From NCBI RefSeq assembly GCF_963378085.1, contig NZ_OY726395.1, positions 3,410,001 through 3,474,000 on the forward strand: DNA of 64,000 bases. Direction: 5' to 3'. This stretch comes from Mycolicibacterium sp. MU0050 (GTDB taxonomy: Bacteria > Actinomycetota > Actinomycetes > Mycobacteriales > Mycobacteriaceae). How positions within the stretch are numbered: the first letter of the stretch is position 1; each line of letters begins with the position of its first letter. The notes beneath the pieces were generated by a model. The model was not told where the DNA came from. It did not search any database and worked only from the letters and a program-made list of their open reading frames with translations. Of this stretch, positions 36,886-45,345 are shown piece after piece. A program made the position numbers and the translations under genes.

Positions 36886-38130
36886 TCAGGTGCTGACGGC
36901 ACACTGACCGCGATCGATACGCTGCGGAGCCGTCGCCGACGGACGCACGTCGATATCGAAGATGGCCGTCGGAACATACAGTGTTGCGCAGGAATTCGGC
37001 ACGTCGACCACACCGGAGAGCCGCCCCTCGACCGGCACGGCGCCCAACATGAGGTAGGCCTGCTCACGGGTCCACCCGAACTTCGAGAAGTACTCGATCG
37101 CATTGAGACACGCATTCTGATAGGCCAACGTGCTGTCCAGGAAGTGTTGGGTGCCGTTCTTGTCGACCGAGAAACCGACGAAGGTCAAGAACTCCGAGTA
37201 CCGCGGTTCGACGTTGCCGGGCATGAAGATCGGGTTGGTGGTGACACCGTAGGTTTCCATACCACCTTTGATGATCTCGACGCGCAGGTCGATGTACCCG
37301 CCCATTTCGATGGCGCCACAGAAGGTGATCTCGCCGTCGCCCTGGGAGAAATGAAGGTCGCCCATGGAAAGGTTGGCACCGTCGACGAAGACCGGGTAGA
37401 AGATCCGGCTGCCCTTGGACAGGTTTTTGATGTCCTGGTTACCGCCATTCTCCCGCGGCGGTGCCGTTCTGGCCGCCTCGGCGGCGACACGTTCGTAGTC
37501 GGCGCCGGTGAGGGTGCCGAGCAGTGCGTCGACGGGCTGTGGCGGCAGCGCCAACGGCGGGACACGGTCGGGGTCAGTGGCAATGAGCGCGGCTTCCCTG
37601 ACATTCCACGTGCTGAGCAACTCGGCGCTCGGCGCAGTTCCCATCAGGCCCGGGTGGATGAGCCCGGTGAACTCGACGCCCGGAATGTGGCGACTCGTGG
37701 CCTTCTGACCGGTGAAATCCCAAACTGCCTTGTATGCATCAGGGAACCAGTCGGTGAGGAAGCCGCCACCGTTCTCCTTGGCGAAGACGCCGGTGTAGCC
37801 CCAGCCCTGGCCGGCGACCGGGCCGTACTCCTGCGGTACGGGACCGACGTCGAGGATGTCGACGACCAACAGGTCGCCCGGCTGCGCACCCTCGACGGCG
37901 AACGGACCCGAAAGTTGGTGAACCATCGACAAGTTGCAATCACGTATGTCGTTGGCGTCATCGGAGTTGACGATGGTCCCGTCAAACCATTCCTTGGACT
38001 CCACCCGGAAGCTGTCACCGGACTTCACCGTCGCTACGGCTGGAATATCGGGGTGCCAACGATTGTGGCCAACCACCACTTGCTCCCGGAAGGGCTTGCT
38101 CTGATCGACGGGAAATATCACCTCGGGCAT
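36886..38130 (-). CDS. fmdA: Formamidase (acetamidase/formamidase family)
   Basis: A 414-residue amidase that hydrolyses formamide or other short amides to ammonia and the acid. It matches FmdA in length and blocks: MPEVIFPVDQSKPFREQVVVGHNRWHP, GDLLVVDILDVGPVP, WGYTGVFAKENGGGFL, HPGLMGTAP, DLHFSQGDGEITFCGAIEMGG and the C-terminal SGVVDVPNSCATLYVPTAIFD. The start follows AGGAGAAG. It is preceded by the fmdB-type gene on the same strand (64 bp), the usual fmdBA pairing. Its downstream side is interrupted by the IS110 element. Confidence 0.93.
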   Translation of the reverse strand: MPEVIFPVDQSKPFREQVVVGHNRWHPDIPAVATVKSGDSFRVESKEWFDGTIVNSDDANDIRDCNLSMVHQLSGPFAVEGAQPGDLLVVDILDVGPVPQEYGPVAGQGWGYTGVFAKENGGGFLTDWFPDAYKAVWDFTGQKATSRHIPGVEFTGLIHPGLMGTAPSAELLSTWNVREAALIATDPDRVPPLALPPQPVDALLGTLTGADYERVAAEAARTAPPRENGGNQDIKNLSKGSRIFYPVFVDGANLSMGDLHFSQGDGEITFCGAIEMGGYIDLRVEIIKGGMETYGVTTNPIFMPGNVEPRYSEFLTFVGFSVDKNGTQHFLDSTLAYQNACLNAIEYFSKFGWTREQAYLMLGAVPVEGRLSGVVDVPNSCATLYVPTAIFDIDVRPSATAPQRIDRGQCAVST

Positions 38131-38194
38131 GTCGTCTTCTCCTGGGCAGTGGTCACGGACGGTCGGATCTGTGGCGCAATGGGATGGCGCCGAT

Positions 38195-38479
38195 TCAGGG
38201 ACGCGGCAGCCGTGGGTAAGCTCCGACCGGGCCGCGCCACGACCTTTCGGCCGGTCCGTTCGCGGACCGCACGACAACCCCGGGTGCGGATTGCGACTTC
38301 TCGTGCATCTCCAGCGCTTTCGCACCGGGGGCGTTGCGCGTTGTCAGGGCCGGCGCGGAGAACACCCGCGGTGCCGGCGCACGACACGACGCGCACTCCA
38401 CCGAGGCTGGCGCAGTCCCGATCGCGAACTGCGCCTCGACGAACCCGTGTGTGGCACAGCGGTATTGATATCCAGCCAT
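38195..38479 (-). CDS. fmdB: FmdB-family zinc ribbon protein
   Basis: A 94-residue protein with the N-terminal FmdB zinc ribbon (MAGYQYRCATHGFVE, then CASCRAPAPRVFS), in which the first CxxC is replaced by C-A-T-H. It is thought to be regulatory or accessory to formamidase. GGAGG precedes the ATG at 38479. It is the first gene of the fmdB-fmdA unit, downstream of two dyads. Confidence 0.85.
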   Translation of the reverse strand: MAGYQYRCATHGFVEAQFAIGTAPASVECASCRAPAPRVFSAPALTTRNAPGAKALEMHEKSQSAPGVVVRSANGPAERSWRGPVGAYPRLPRP

Positions 38480-38508
38480 GAAACGCCTCCGCGAGAGCAA
38501 GAGGACTA

Positions 38509-38522
38509 TTCCCATCTGGGAA
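38509..38522. promoter_or_regulatory. Perfect dyad upstream of fmdB-fmdA
   Basis: TTCCCA-TC-TGGGAA, a perfect 6+2+6 inverted repeat 30 bp before the fmdB start, is suited to be an operator of the formamidase unit. Confidence 0.55.
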
Positions 38523-38528
38523 CAATCT

Positions 38529-38545
38529 GGTGTGAAACTTACACC
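38529..38545. promoter_or_regulatory. Second dyad upstream of fmdB-fmdA
   Basis: GGTGT-GAAACTT-ACACC, a perfect 5+7+5 inverted repeat, lies just upstream of the TTCCCA dyad. The two may serve different regulators or form one composite site. Confidence 0.45.
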
Positions 38546-38699
38546 CCAGTCGGTCCACGTCAAGAGATGCCACGAAACAGCAGCGCTTCGGCACCATTAT
38601 TCACAGCCCGGTCACACACCGAGGTTCGCGTTACACAATGGCAACAGCGGCCGCCCGTTCAGCCCGCGATCTCAGGCGGAGAATGACGGGAACGCCGGA

Positions 38700-39065
38700 C
38701 TACGGTACGGATTTCTCCGTAGGCTCGGGGGGACCCGCCCGCACGATCTCAGGCTCGACAGCACGGAGGAGCGCTTGCCCATGCGCAGACGATCGCAACG
38801 TAGTCCTGCGACGGTCGCGCGGCGATACGGTCCGGAACACAGCACCGATCTCGACCAGGACGTCGACGATCCGGGTCGCCGACGTCGACGGGATGACCAA
38901 CGCGTCGACGACATCGGACATCGAGCAGCCAGGGCTGGACTGGATGAATGTCAGGGCGCGCCACCGATCCACAGTGAGATCGGTGCCAGCCAGCGCGTTC
39001 TCGATTCGCGCGGCCACCTGGGAGGCTTCTCTGAGCAATCCCAGGACATCTTCCACAGCTTCCAT
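38700..39065 (-). CDS. MarR-like winged-helix regulator
   Basis: A 121-residue protein resembling a compact MarR repressor: dimer helix MEAVEDVLGLLREASQVAARIENAL, then winged helix LTVDRWRALTFIQSSPGCSMSDVVDALVIPSTSATRIVDVLVEIGAVFRTVSPRDRRRTTLRSSAHG, whose DxRxR-type wing (PRDRRRT) is a MarR hallmark. It is shorter than most MarRs. It is divergent from the ligand-binding gene at 39129 with a dyad between. I infer control of the formamidase locus. Confidence 0.75.
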   Translation of the reverse strand: MEAVEDVLGLLREASQVAARIENALAGTDLTVDRWRALTFIQSSPGCSMSDVVDALVIPSTSATRIVDVLVEIGAVFRTVSPRDRRRTTLRSSAHGQALLRAVEPEIVRAGPPEPTEKSVP

Positions 39066-39077
39066 GACCTGCCTTTT

Positions 39078-39089
39078 GAGACCAGTCTC
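39078..39089. promoter_or_regulatory. Dyad in the MarR/ligand-binding protein divergent region
   Basis: GAGAC-CA-GTCTC, a perfect 5+2+5 repeat, lies 13 bp upstream of the MarR start and 40 bp upstream of the divergent start; a short candidate MarR operator. Confidence 0.4.
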
Positions 39090-39128
39090 GACGACCGCAG
39101 TAACGCCGGTGCGCGGCGGTCCTTCAGC

Positions 39129-40256
39129 ATGCCAGACAGCACGCCCGAATACGACACCCGGCCGGACAGTCCGACAGATTTCCGGATCGCTCTTGCGCTG
39201 CCCCGGCGGGGCCCGGCGGGCATCTTCGGACTCGAGTGTCATGCCGCGGCGGAGCTGGCGGCCGCCGAGATCGAGACCGCGGGCGGAGTCGCGGGCCGCA
39301 CCGTGCATTTCGTTCATGTCGACGCCGGCGGCGACCCGGCGGCGGTAGGTGCCCGCATCAAAGGACTCCTCGATGCGGGCTCCATCGACGCCGTCACCGG
39401 GTGGCACCTCTCGAACGCGCGTCAGGCGATTGCCAAAGTTGTTCGCGGGCGGGTGCCCTATGTGTACGCCGCTGCCTATGAGGGCGGTGAGTGCAGCGAC
39501 GGCGTGCTGTGCAGCGGTGAAGTGCCCGGGGATCAGATTGTGGCATCCCTGCAGTGGTTACGCACCGAAGCGCACCTACGCCGGTGGTTCATCGTCGGCA
39601 ATGATTATGTTTGGCCGCGAGGAACAGCGGCCGCAACCCGAGTAGGGCTGCAGGACACCGATATTGCGATACTCGGTGAACGGTTCCTGCCGCTGGGCAC
39701 CGACGATTCGGCCGTGTGGGATCGCGCCCTCAGCGAGGTTGTCCGCAGTGGCACACAAGGGGTCATCTCACTTCTCGTCGGGTCTGACGCCGTCCGGTTC
39801 AACCGCGCCTTCGGCGATCGGGGCCTGGACGCGACCATCACTCGTTTCAGTCCTTTCACCGACGAGACCGTGGTCCTGGCCAGCGGCGCCGATGCCACCG
39901 AGAACCTGTTCATCTCCGCGGGGTGGTTCGCCGGACTGGGTTCGGCCTCAGCCGCCGAGTTCGCGTCCGGTTTCGCGCGCGCCTTCGACCTGGTCAACGG
40001 GGCCGGGCCGATCGGTGAAACGGCGGCGCCACCTGCCGGCACGATGGCCGAGACGACATATTCAGGGGTACACCTGCTGGCCGACATCGCCGGCGCGTCG
40101 GTGCCCACGGTGCAGGACGCGCGCCGCGCGTTCGTCAAATGGGGGTGGGACTCTCCGCACGGGCCCGTCGACCTCGATGACGGATCAGCGCGGCACCCAG
40201 TCCACATCGCGAAAGCGCGCGGCGTCGAACTGGATGTCATCGCACGCGTCCGATGA
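39129..40256 (+). CDS. Signal-less AmiC/FmdD-type amide-binding protein
   Basis: A 375-residue periplasmic-binding-fold protein of the AmiC/short-chain amide and urea ABC transporter type: FRIALALPRRGPAGIFGLECHAAAELAAAEIE, SIDAVTGWHLSNARQAIAKVV, VPYVYAAAYEGGECSDGVLCSGEVPGDQI and WFIVGNDYVWPRGT. No signal peptide or lipobox is visible. AmiC is a cytosolic amide sensor, so a sensor role for the neighbouring formamidase is plausible. No AmiR-type antiterminator is visible nearby. Confidence 0.82.
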   Translation: MPDSTPEYDTRPDSPTDFRIALALPRRGPAGIFGLECHAAAELAAAEIETAGGVAGRTVHFVHVDAGGDPAAVGARIKGLLDAGSIDAVTGWHLSNARQAIAKVVRGRVPYVYAAAYEGGECSDGVLCSGEVPGDQIVASLQWLRTEAHLRRWFIVGNDYVWPRGTAAATRVGLQDTDIAILGERFLPLGTDDSAVWDRALSEVVRSGTQGVISLLVGSDAVRFNRAFGDRGLDATITRFSPFTDETVVLASGADATENLFISAGWFAGLGSASAAEFASGFARAFDLVNGAGPIGETAAPPAGTMAETTYSGVHLLADIAGASVPTVQDARRAFVKWGWDSPHGPVDLDDGSARHPVHIAKARGVELDVIARVR

Positions 40257-40338
40257 GTACCGTCGGCAGCACATGTGAAAGGGCCCCGAACATGAACCGG
40301 AAGGGGTTGTACCGGCCCACGCTCGGGGCGGACTGCGC

Positions 40339-41073
40339 CTAGGCGCAGGCGTACCCTCCGTCGACCGTGTATTCGGCCCCGGTGCAGAAGCTGGCTTGAT
40401 CGGAGGCCAGGAACGCGATCATGGCCGCGATTTCCTCCGGATTGCCCAAGCGGGGCTGCGGCAGCGCGGCGGTCATCATGTCGAGGGCCTCGCGCGGGAA
40501 GCCGGTGAAGATGGGCGTCTCGACGATGCCCGGGTGCACCGAGTTGACCCGGATCGAGTACGGCGCCAGATCCAGTGCCGCACTCCGACTCAGACCGCGC
40601 ACGGCCCACTTCGAGGCCGAATAGGCGATGGCGTCCTTCACGCCGACCAGGCCGGCCGACGAGGAGACGTTGACGATCGATCCCCCGCCGGCGGATTTCA
40701 TCGACTCGACGACGGCCTTCATGCCGAGGAACGCGCCGAGCGCATTGATCTCGAAGGTCTTCTGGAACTCCGCCTCGCCGATGGCTTCCAAGCCACCGGG
40801 GGTGAAGATACCGGCGTTGTTGACCAGCACCGACAGCGAACCGGATTGCGCGGTGATCCGGCCGACGGCCGCATCCCAGGACTCCGCGCTGGTCACGTCG
40901 AGTTGGATGGCTTCGGCGCCGGAGCCCAGTGCCGTCGCCACAGCCTTTGCGCCTTCCTCGTTGATGTCGCCGAGGTACACCTTGGCGCCGGCGGCCACGA
41001 GCGTGCGGGCGGTCGCTTCCCCGATCCCGCTGGCCGCCCCGGTCACCAGGGCGACCTTGCTGTTTTCTGTCAT
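40339..41073 (-). CDS. Short-chain dehydrogenase/reductase
   Basis: A 244-residue classical SDR: NAD(P) motif TGAASGIGEA (residues about 11-20), NNAG at about 85, catalytic Ser in VSSSAG and YSASK with Tyr and Lys, and the C-terminal TVDGGYA. Asp in LGDIN favours NAD+ over NADP+. Sequence is close to 3-hydroxysteroid/glucose dehydrogenase-like SDRs, but the substrate is unknown. It is the last gene of the minus-strand run headed by the P450. Confidence 0.88.
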   Translation of the reverse strand: MTENSKVALVTGAASGIGEATARTLVAAGAKVYLGDINEEGAKAVATALGSGAEAIQLDVTSAESWDAAVGRITAQSGSLSVLVNNAGIFTPGGLEAIGEAEFQKTFEINALGAFLGMKAVVESMKSAGGGSIVNVSSSAGLVGVKDAIAYSASKWAVRGLSRSAALDLAPYSIRVNSVHPGIVETPIFTGFPREALDMMTAALPQPRLGNPEEIAAMIAFLASDQASFCTGAEYTVDGGYACA

Positions 41074-41101
41074 TGCTGTAATCCCTTCTGCGTTGCGCTG
41101 T

Positions 41102-41506
41102 TTACAGGTGACCTTCGAAGGCCGCGAGGACCGGGCGGGGATCCATGAATTCCAGGTGCTCGACGAGCTTTCCGTCGCGGAACCGGAGCCTGATGACGTA
41201 GCGGTTCTGATACGCGGCGCCCCAGACCGTCTTCGCCTTCGAATTGGTGGTGGCGAACACCACCTCCGGATCGTCGGCGGAGGCATGGATGTCGGTGTCG
41301 GCGAACTCGAAGGACTCCCAGGCCTGCCAGAGCTGACCCACGCGGGCCCGGTTGGGTTCGAGGCCCACCGTGGGCGTCTCGGGCTCACCGGGCATCAGCG
41401 GCACGTGCATGCTGAAGTCCGGATCGACGAACCCGTCCCACTCCGCGACCGCGCCGCGGGCCAGGATGTCGAACCACTTACCTGCGGCCTCGCTGTTATT
41501 ACCCAT
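41102..41506 (-). CDS. NTF2/SnoaL-like protein
   Basis: A 134-residue alpha+beta cone-fold protein of the SnoaL/ketosteroid-isomerase superfamily: GKWFDILARGAVAEWDGFVDPDFSMHVPL, then NRYVIRLRFRDGKLVEHLEFMDP. Members isomerise or cyclise ring compounds or are non-catalytic. It lies 28 bp upstream of the SDR gene on the same strand and is probably co-expressed. Confidence 0.8.
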   Translation of the reverse strand: MGNNSEAAGKWFDILARGAVAEWDGFVDPDFSMHVPLMPGEPETPTVGLEPNRARVGQLWQAWESFEFADTDIHASADDPEVVFATTNSKAKTVWGAAYQNRYVIRLRFRDGKLVEHLEFMDPRPVLAAFEGHL

Positions 41507-41574
41507 GTCGTCGATTACCTTTCGTTCGTATCGTCAGTGCGATGTCGGCGATGTGGGCCTCCCTCGGAGGCCGG

Positions 41575-42138
41575 TCAGCTGTAGCAGGGGCCACCGCCCG
41601 GCGGACTGCATGACGCAGGTCCGAGTTCGATCCAGCTCAGGTCCATCCACGGCGGGGACAGCCAGGTTCGGGTCGGCTCGATGAGAAACCGCAGCGGACC
41701 CCGTTCGCAGTAGGTCCTGCCGTCGGGCGTCGCCGCGCATGTCGTGCCCTCGTGGGTGACCTTGGTCCGCGGTTCGAGCACCCGCTGTGCCCGGGCCGAC
41801 GGGAACCGGACCGCCATCGACCAGTCGTAGTGCACCGCCCGGTCGCCGTCGACCCAGCCGATGTGACTGGTCCCGGCGGGCGCCCCGGGAATCGTTCCGG
41901 CGCAGCCGAAGCTGCCCAGGCCCCAGATCCCGCAGTTCTGTCCCGTCGGGGCGATGAACCACACGCCGCCGGGCTCCACGAAGCTGCCGGCGTCGGCCTG
42001 TTCGTAGTAGCGGATGTCCGGGAACGGATCCGGGGCGGCCTCGGCGGCGCCGGGGTCGGCGTGCCCGGGCGCCGCACCGGCGAACGCCATCACCATGGCG
42101 AGCACGCCCAACGCGATGCTGTGCAATCGAAATCTCAT
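41575..42138 (-). CDS. Secreted protein of unknown function in the mce tail
   Basis: A 187-residue exported protein: signal peptide residues 1-28 (LGVLAMVMAFAGAAPGHA), mature part rich in Gly, Pro and Trp with six cysteines (NCGIWGLGSFGC, TCAATPDGRTYC, SCSPPGGGPC), arranged as three close pairs that suggest disulfides. AAGGA precedes the ATG. I do not recognise the family; its position at the end of the mce operon suggests a cell-envelope role. Confidence 0.72.
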   Translation of the reverse strand: MRFRLHSIALGVLAMVMAFAGAAPGHADPGAAEAAPDPFPDIRYYEQADAGSFVEPGGVWFIAPTGQNCGIWGLGSFGCAGTIPGAPAGTSHIGWVDGDRAVHYDWSMAVRFPSARAQRVLEPRTKVTHEGTTCAATPDGRTYCERGPLRFLIEPTRTWLSPPWMDLSWIELGPASCSPPGGGPCYS

Positions 42139-42183
42139 GGTTCCTTCCGGCCGTCCTTCTGCTCGGCGACTCACGTTGTGGGC

Positions 42184-42591
42184 CTAGGTGATCCGGTTCG
42201 TGATGCCGTAGCAGGCGGCGTTGCCCAGATCCAAGGTGTTCTGGCACAGGACCTCGCCGCGATGGATGACACGCACGGTCACCCATCGGCCCGGCGACGC
42301 CTTTTCCCGCCAGTGGGCACGGACCTGACTGCCGTGGGGCGGGGCGTCCCGGACCGCGCGCACGTTCGCATCGATGCGCCAGGGCAGCGGTGCGTGCACC
42401 GCCCACAATCTCCCGGTGACGTCCTGGTATTCGATGTTGACGGTATCGATGTGGTCCGACACCACCTCGTAGGTGACGAGTTCGTCGGCCCAGGCCACCG
42501 CCGGATTGACAAACATGGCGGCCAGTATCGAGGCACTCAGGATGCCCGCCACGGAACGCCAAGCCGAACGGCTGAACTTCGCGGTCCTCAT
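42184..42591 (-). CDS. MmpS-like exported protein
   Basis: A 135-residue protein: N-terminal hydrophobic signal/anchor (residues 10-35) and a beta-rich domain VTYEVVSDHIDTVNIEYQDVTG, then APLPWRIDANV and VTVRVIHRGEVLCQNTL, a layout resembling MmpS transport-accessory proteins (tyEV, nieYxD, apLPW). The ATG overlaps the upstream stop (ATGA). I infer an envelope role next to the Mce importer; the MmpS link is by pattern only. Confidence 0.68.
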   Translation of the reverse strand: MRTAKFSRSAWRSVAGILSASILAAMFVNPAVAWADELVTYEVVSDHIDTVNIEYQDVTGRLWAVHAPLPWRIDANVRAVRDAPPHGSQVRAHWREKASPGRWVTVRVIHRGEVLCQNTLDLGNAACYGITNRIT

Positions 42592-43064
42592 TGGCCCACC
42601 AGAATCGCGGTCACGAGCACGAAACCGGTCTCTTCCTCGACGCGCAGGCTGGTGCCGATGTCGGCATACGAGCAGTCGGGGATCGCCTTGTAGCCCTGCA
42701 ACAGCAGGGCTTTGATGGCGTCGGGGGCGTTGCGGCCCGCGCCCAGCAGCGATATCGCATTGTCGGTCTCGATGCCCAGGTCCCGCAACAACGCGGTGGG
42801 CTTCGGGTCGTCTGCCGGGACGTTCCCCGAACTGTGGTCGAGATAGCTGGCGGTGGAGCGGTTCACGATATCCGCGGCCTGCTCGACCGCGGCATTGTGC
42901 TGTAACGGCCCACAGGTGGAGGCGCCCCGCGCCGTCGCCACCGCCTCTTCGACCTCGGACCCGGGATCGGCGCCGGCGGTCGGCGCCGCCATCCCGGCCG
43001 CCACGATCGGTCCGCCGATGATCAGGGCCAGCGCCCCGCGCCATCGGTGATTACCGCTACTCAT
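42588..43064 (-). CDS. Small secreted protein, possibly divergent CAP-like
   Basis: A 158-residue exported protein: signal peptide about residues 1-32 (LALIIGGPIVAAGMAAPTAGA), then a domain with LQHNAAVEQAADIVNRSTASYLDHSSG and a C-terminal YADIGTSLRVEEETGFVLVTAILVG. The order (helix with AA.., His, then IG... strand at the end) recalls bacterial CAP/SCP domains, but similarity is weak. Its stop overlaps the MmpS-like start. Confidence 0.65.
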   Translation of the reverse strand: MSSGNHRWRGALALIIGGPIVAAGMAAPTAGADPGSEVEEAVATARGASTCGPLQHNAAVEQAADIVNRSTASYLDHSSGNVPADDPKPTALLRDLGIETDNAISLLGAGRNAPDAIKALLLQGYKAIPDCSYADIGTSLRVEEETGFVLVTAILVGQ

Positions 43065-43088
43065 CTCCGGTATCCCTTCCTCGCCTCG

Positions 43089-43733
43089 TCAGCGGCAAAC
43101 ATGCGATCGGTTGATCTTGCTGCCCCACCGCATCATGTGGTGATACGACGGGCCGGTGAACCAGGTCGGCTGGCGGGCCTTGATCCCGTTGGAGACATTG
43201 AACATCTGCTGCCACAGTCCGTAGAAGGCATCGCCTTGATACAGCGGGAAATACATGTCGCCGGCGTGGTTGTGGCTCTGGGTCAGCGTATGCACCCGCG
43301 GAGTCAGAAACTCCAGCGAGCGGTCGATGTTGCCCACCACGATAGCGGTCTGCTCGGGAACGCTCGGCCCGTCGAAGTTGCCATTGTTGCGAATAATCGC
43401 GTTGTTCAGGGCGGCGATCTGCCGCTTGATGATGGCGTACTGGGCGTTGTACCACTGACACATCTCTCGCTCCGCGTTGATCTCCGCCGCGGTGACATCA
43501 CCGCGCGTCTGATCGAACGGGAAGGGCCACATGGGCTCCCAGTCGCTGGGCACCGGAACCACGACCGGCAGCGGCTGCGGGAACTCGTGGGTGATCGGTT
43601 CGACGTCCCGGCCGGGAAGCGCGGCGACGGTCGAACTGAAGGTCAGCGCCGCCCCGAGCGCCATCACCACGGCCGCGATCACTCGTGTCCACACGACGCT
43701 ACCTGCCCAGGGCCGCATCGACACCGCCGACAT
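43089..43733 (-). CDS. Exported Mce-operon protein of unknown function
   Basis: A 214-residue protein with an N-terminal signal sequence (residues 13-38, VVWTRVIAAVVMALGAALTFSS). The mature part includes PLPVVVPVPSDWEPMWPFPFDQTRGDVTAAEINAEREMCQWYNAQYAIIKRQIAALNNAI, a charged helical stretch, and ends in HHMMRWGSKINRSHVCR. The start overlaps the end of the upstream Mce-associated gene by 35 bp. An internal ATG at 43718 is the alternative start. No family assigned. Confidence 0.7.
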   Translation of the reverse strand: MSAVSMRPWAGSVVWTRVIAAVVMALGAALTFSSTVAALPGRDVEPITHEFPQPLPVVVPVPSDWEPMWPFPFDQTRGDVTAAEINAEREMCQWYNAQYAIIKRQIAALNNAIIRNNGNFDGPSVPEQTAIVVGNIDRSLEFLTPRVHTLTQSHNHAGDMYFPLYQGDAFYGLWQQMFNVSNGIKARQPTWFTGPSYHHMMRWGSKINRSHVCR

Positions 43734-44349
43734 CCGTGATCTGCCAATTGTTCCGGCTGTCCAACGTGATGCTGTAGGTTGCCGTGGACTGCAGCCCCTC
43801 CGGCGCCTGCATTGTCTTGGTCAGCACACTGACGAACGCGTCGACGATGTAGATCCCGCCGCTGTTCGAGCGCACCTTGGCGGTCAGCGGTTGCGCCGTA
43901 GATTGCCACTGCAGCGGCGCCAGCACCTGCTCCATGGAGTCGGCGGCCTTGGTCAGCTTGTCCTTCAACTCCGGTGAGGTGCCGCCGACGAGGTTGGCTT
44001 TCCACCCGCCGAAGTCCTGATAGTTCATCTCGGCGGCGTTGACCGCGTATTCGATGGCGGCGGTCTCGGCGCGCTCGACGTTGCTCGCCTCGACGGCACT
44101 CGCGTCGAGCTCAGCCTTGGCATCGAGGTAGAGCCAGCCCAGTGCGGCCACCGCGATGACGAGCACGCCCATCGCCACGGCAATGACCAAGCCGCGCAGC
44201 GACATCGAGATCTGGCGGGACTTCTTGTCCGCAGCGGTGTCGGGCTGCCGGTCCTCGCCCGCCGGCGTTGGGGTCTCGTCGATCCCGGACTCGTCGTCCA
44301 CGGTGGATTCCGCTTCCTCGGTCCGGACATCGGTGTCGATTACTGCCAT
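43699..44349 (-). CDS. Mce-associated membrane protein
   Basis: A 216-residue Mas-type protein: an acidic cytosolic N-terminus (about 45 residues), one membrane helix (about 52-75, LVIAVAMGVLVIAVAALGWLYL), a short coiled segment and an exported NTF2-like domain ending LDSRNNWQITDVGGVDAALGR. Mas proteins follow mceF in mycobacterial operons and are thought to stabilise the Mce complex. Confidence 0.87.
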   Translation of the reverse strand: MAVIDTDVRTEEAESTVDDESGIDETPTPAGEDRQPDTAADKKSRQISMSLRGLVIAVAMGVLVIAVAALGWLYLDAKAELDASAVEASNVERAETAAIEYAVNAAEMNYQDFGGWKANLVGGTSPELKDKLTKAADSMEQVLAPLQWQSTAQPLTAKVRSNSGGIYIVDAFVSVLTKTMQAPEGLQSTATYSITLDSRNNWQITDVGGVDAALGR

Positions 44350-44388
44350 GAGGATTCCTCTTTCGGGTTGAGCAAAGACGGGGCCGAC

Positions 44389-45345
44389 CTAACGATCGGG
44401 AATTGCGACATGAAGTCTGATGGCCCCCTCTTCCGGAGTTCCCGCGAGCGCATGGGAAAGGATCTGCGCGGTATCGAAATTCATCAGCGCCCCACCGATG
44501 CCGCTGAACTGCGGCAGTAGGGCCTCCGAGATGACCTTGAGGTCCCCGCCGCGGTCGTCGAGGAGCTTCTGGATGCGATCCAGGAACTTCTGGAACAGCT
44601 GCATGTTCTCGGGGTTGTTCCAGGCGACGGTGTGCATCATGCCGTGCCACACCCGGTTGATGTTGACCCCGGCCTCCCGCACCGGCGCACCGGCCTCGGC
44701 GAGCTTGGGCCCCACCCAATGGGCGTTCTGCAGCAGCGTCTGGAAGTTCTCCAGTACCTCCGCGCCGTCGCCGTCCAATCCAGTCACCATGTTGCGCGCC
44801 AGGCGACTTGCCCTGACCAGGTTCGGCAGGACCACCTGGGGATCCGGCAGTGCCGCATCGGTCTCGTTCAGGATCCGCTTGAGTTGCTCGGGGTCCATCT
44901 GATCGAGGACCCGGACCACGCTGGTCGCCAACTGAGAGATCGACGGCGGGACCGTGATCGACTCGGTCGCGATGTGCTGCCCCTCGGTGAAGAACGGCCC
45001 CTGGGCGGTCCGCGGCTTGAAGCCGATGAACGCCTCCCCGAGCGCCGACAGGTTCTCCAGCCGAACCTCGCTGTCGACCGGGATCTCGTGGCCGGCCTCG
45101 AGATAGAAGTCCACCGAGGCGGCGTCCATCTCTGCCGAGACCGCCGTGACCTTGCCGACGACGGCCCCGCGCAGCAGCACACTGGAGCCGACCACCAGGC
45201 CCTTGACATCCGGGACGGCCATGGACAGGTTGGTCCGATCCTCGGGGGGATTCAGCCGCAGCCCGAAGGAGCCGATATAGGCCGCCGCGACGGCGATGAT
45301 GACGGCGAAGGCGCCGAACGACAGGACGTTCTTGACGGTCCTCAT
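44389..45345 (-). CDS. mceF: Mce family protein, MceF position
   Basis: A 318-residue MlaD/Mce domain protein: N-terminal membrane anchor (about 7-28), MCE domain about 40-120 (DRTNLSMAVPDVKGLVVGSSVLLRGAVVGKV) and a long helical region. The Mce subunits A-F assemble a tube that carries lipids from the outer layers to the YrbE permeases. The start overlaps mceE by ATGA. The F designation is by gene order; which numbered Mce operon it belongs to cannot be told. Confidence 0.9.
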   Translation of the reverse strand: MRTVKNVLSFGAFAVIIAVAAAYIGSFGLRLNPPEDRTNLSMAVPDVKGLVVGSSVLLRGAVVGKVTAVSAEMDAASVDFYLEAGHEIPVDSEVRLENLSALGEAFIGFKPRTAQGPFFTEGQHIATESITVPPSISQLATSVVRVLDQMDPEQLKRILNETDAALPDPQVVLPNLVRASRLARNMVTGLDGDGAEVLENFQTLLQNAHWVGPKLAEAGAPVREAGVNINRVWHGMMHTVAWNNPENMQLFQKFLDRIQKLLDDRGGDLKVISEALLPQFSGIGGALMNFDTAQILSHALAGTPEEGAIRLHVAIPDR

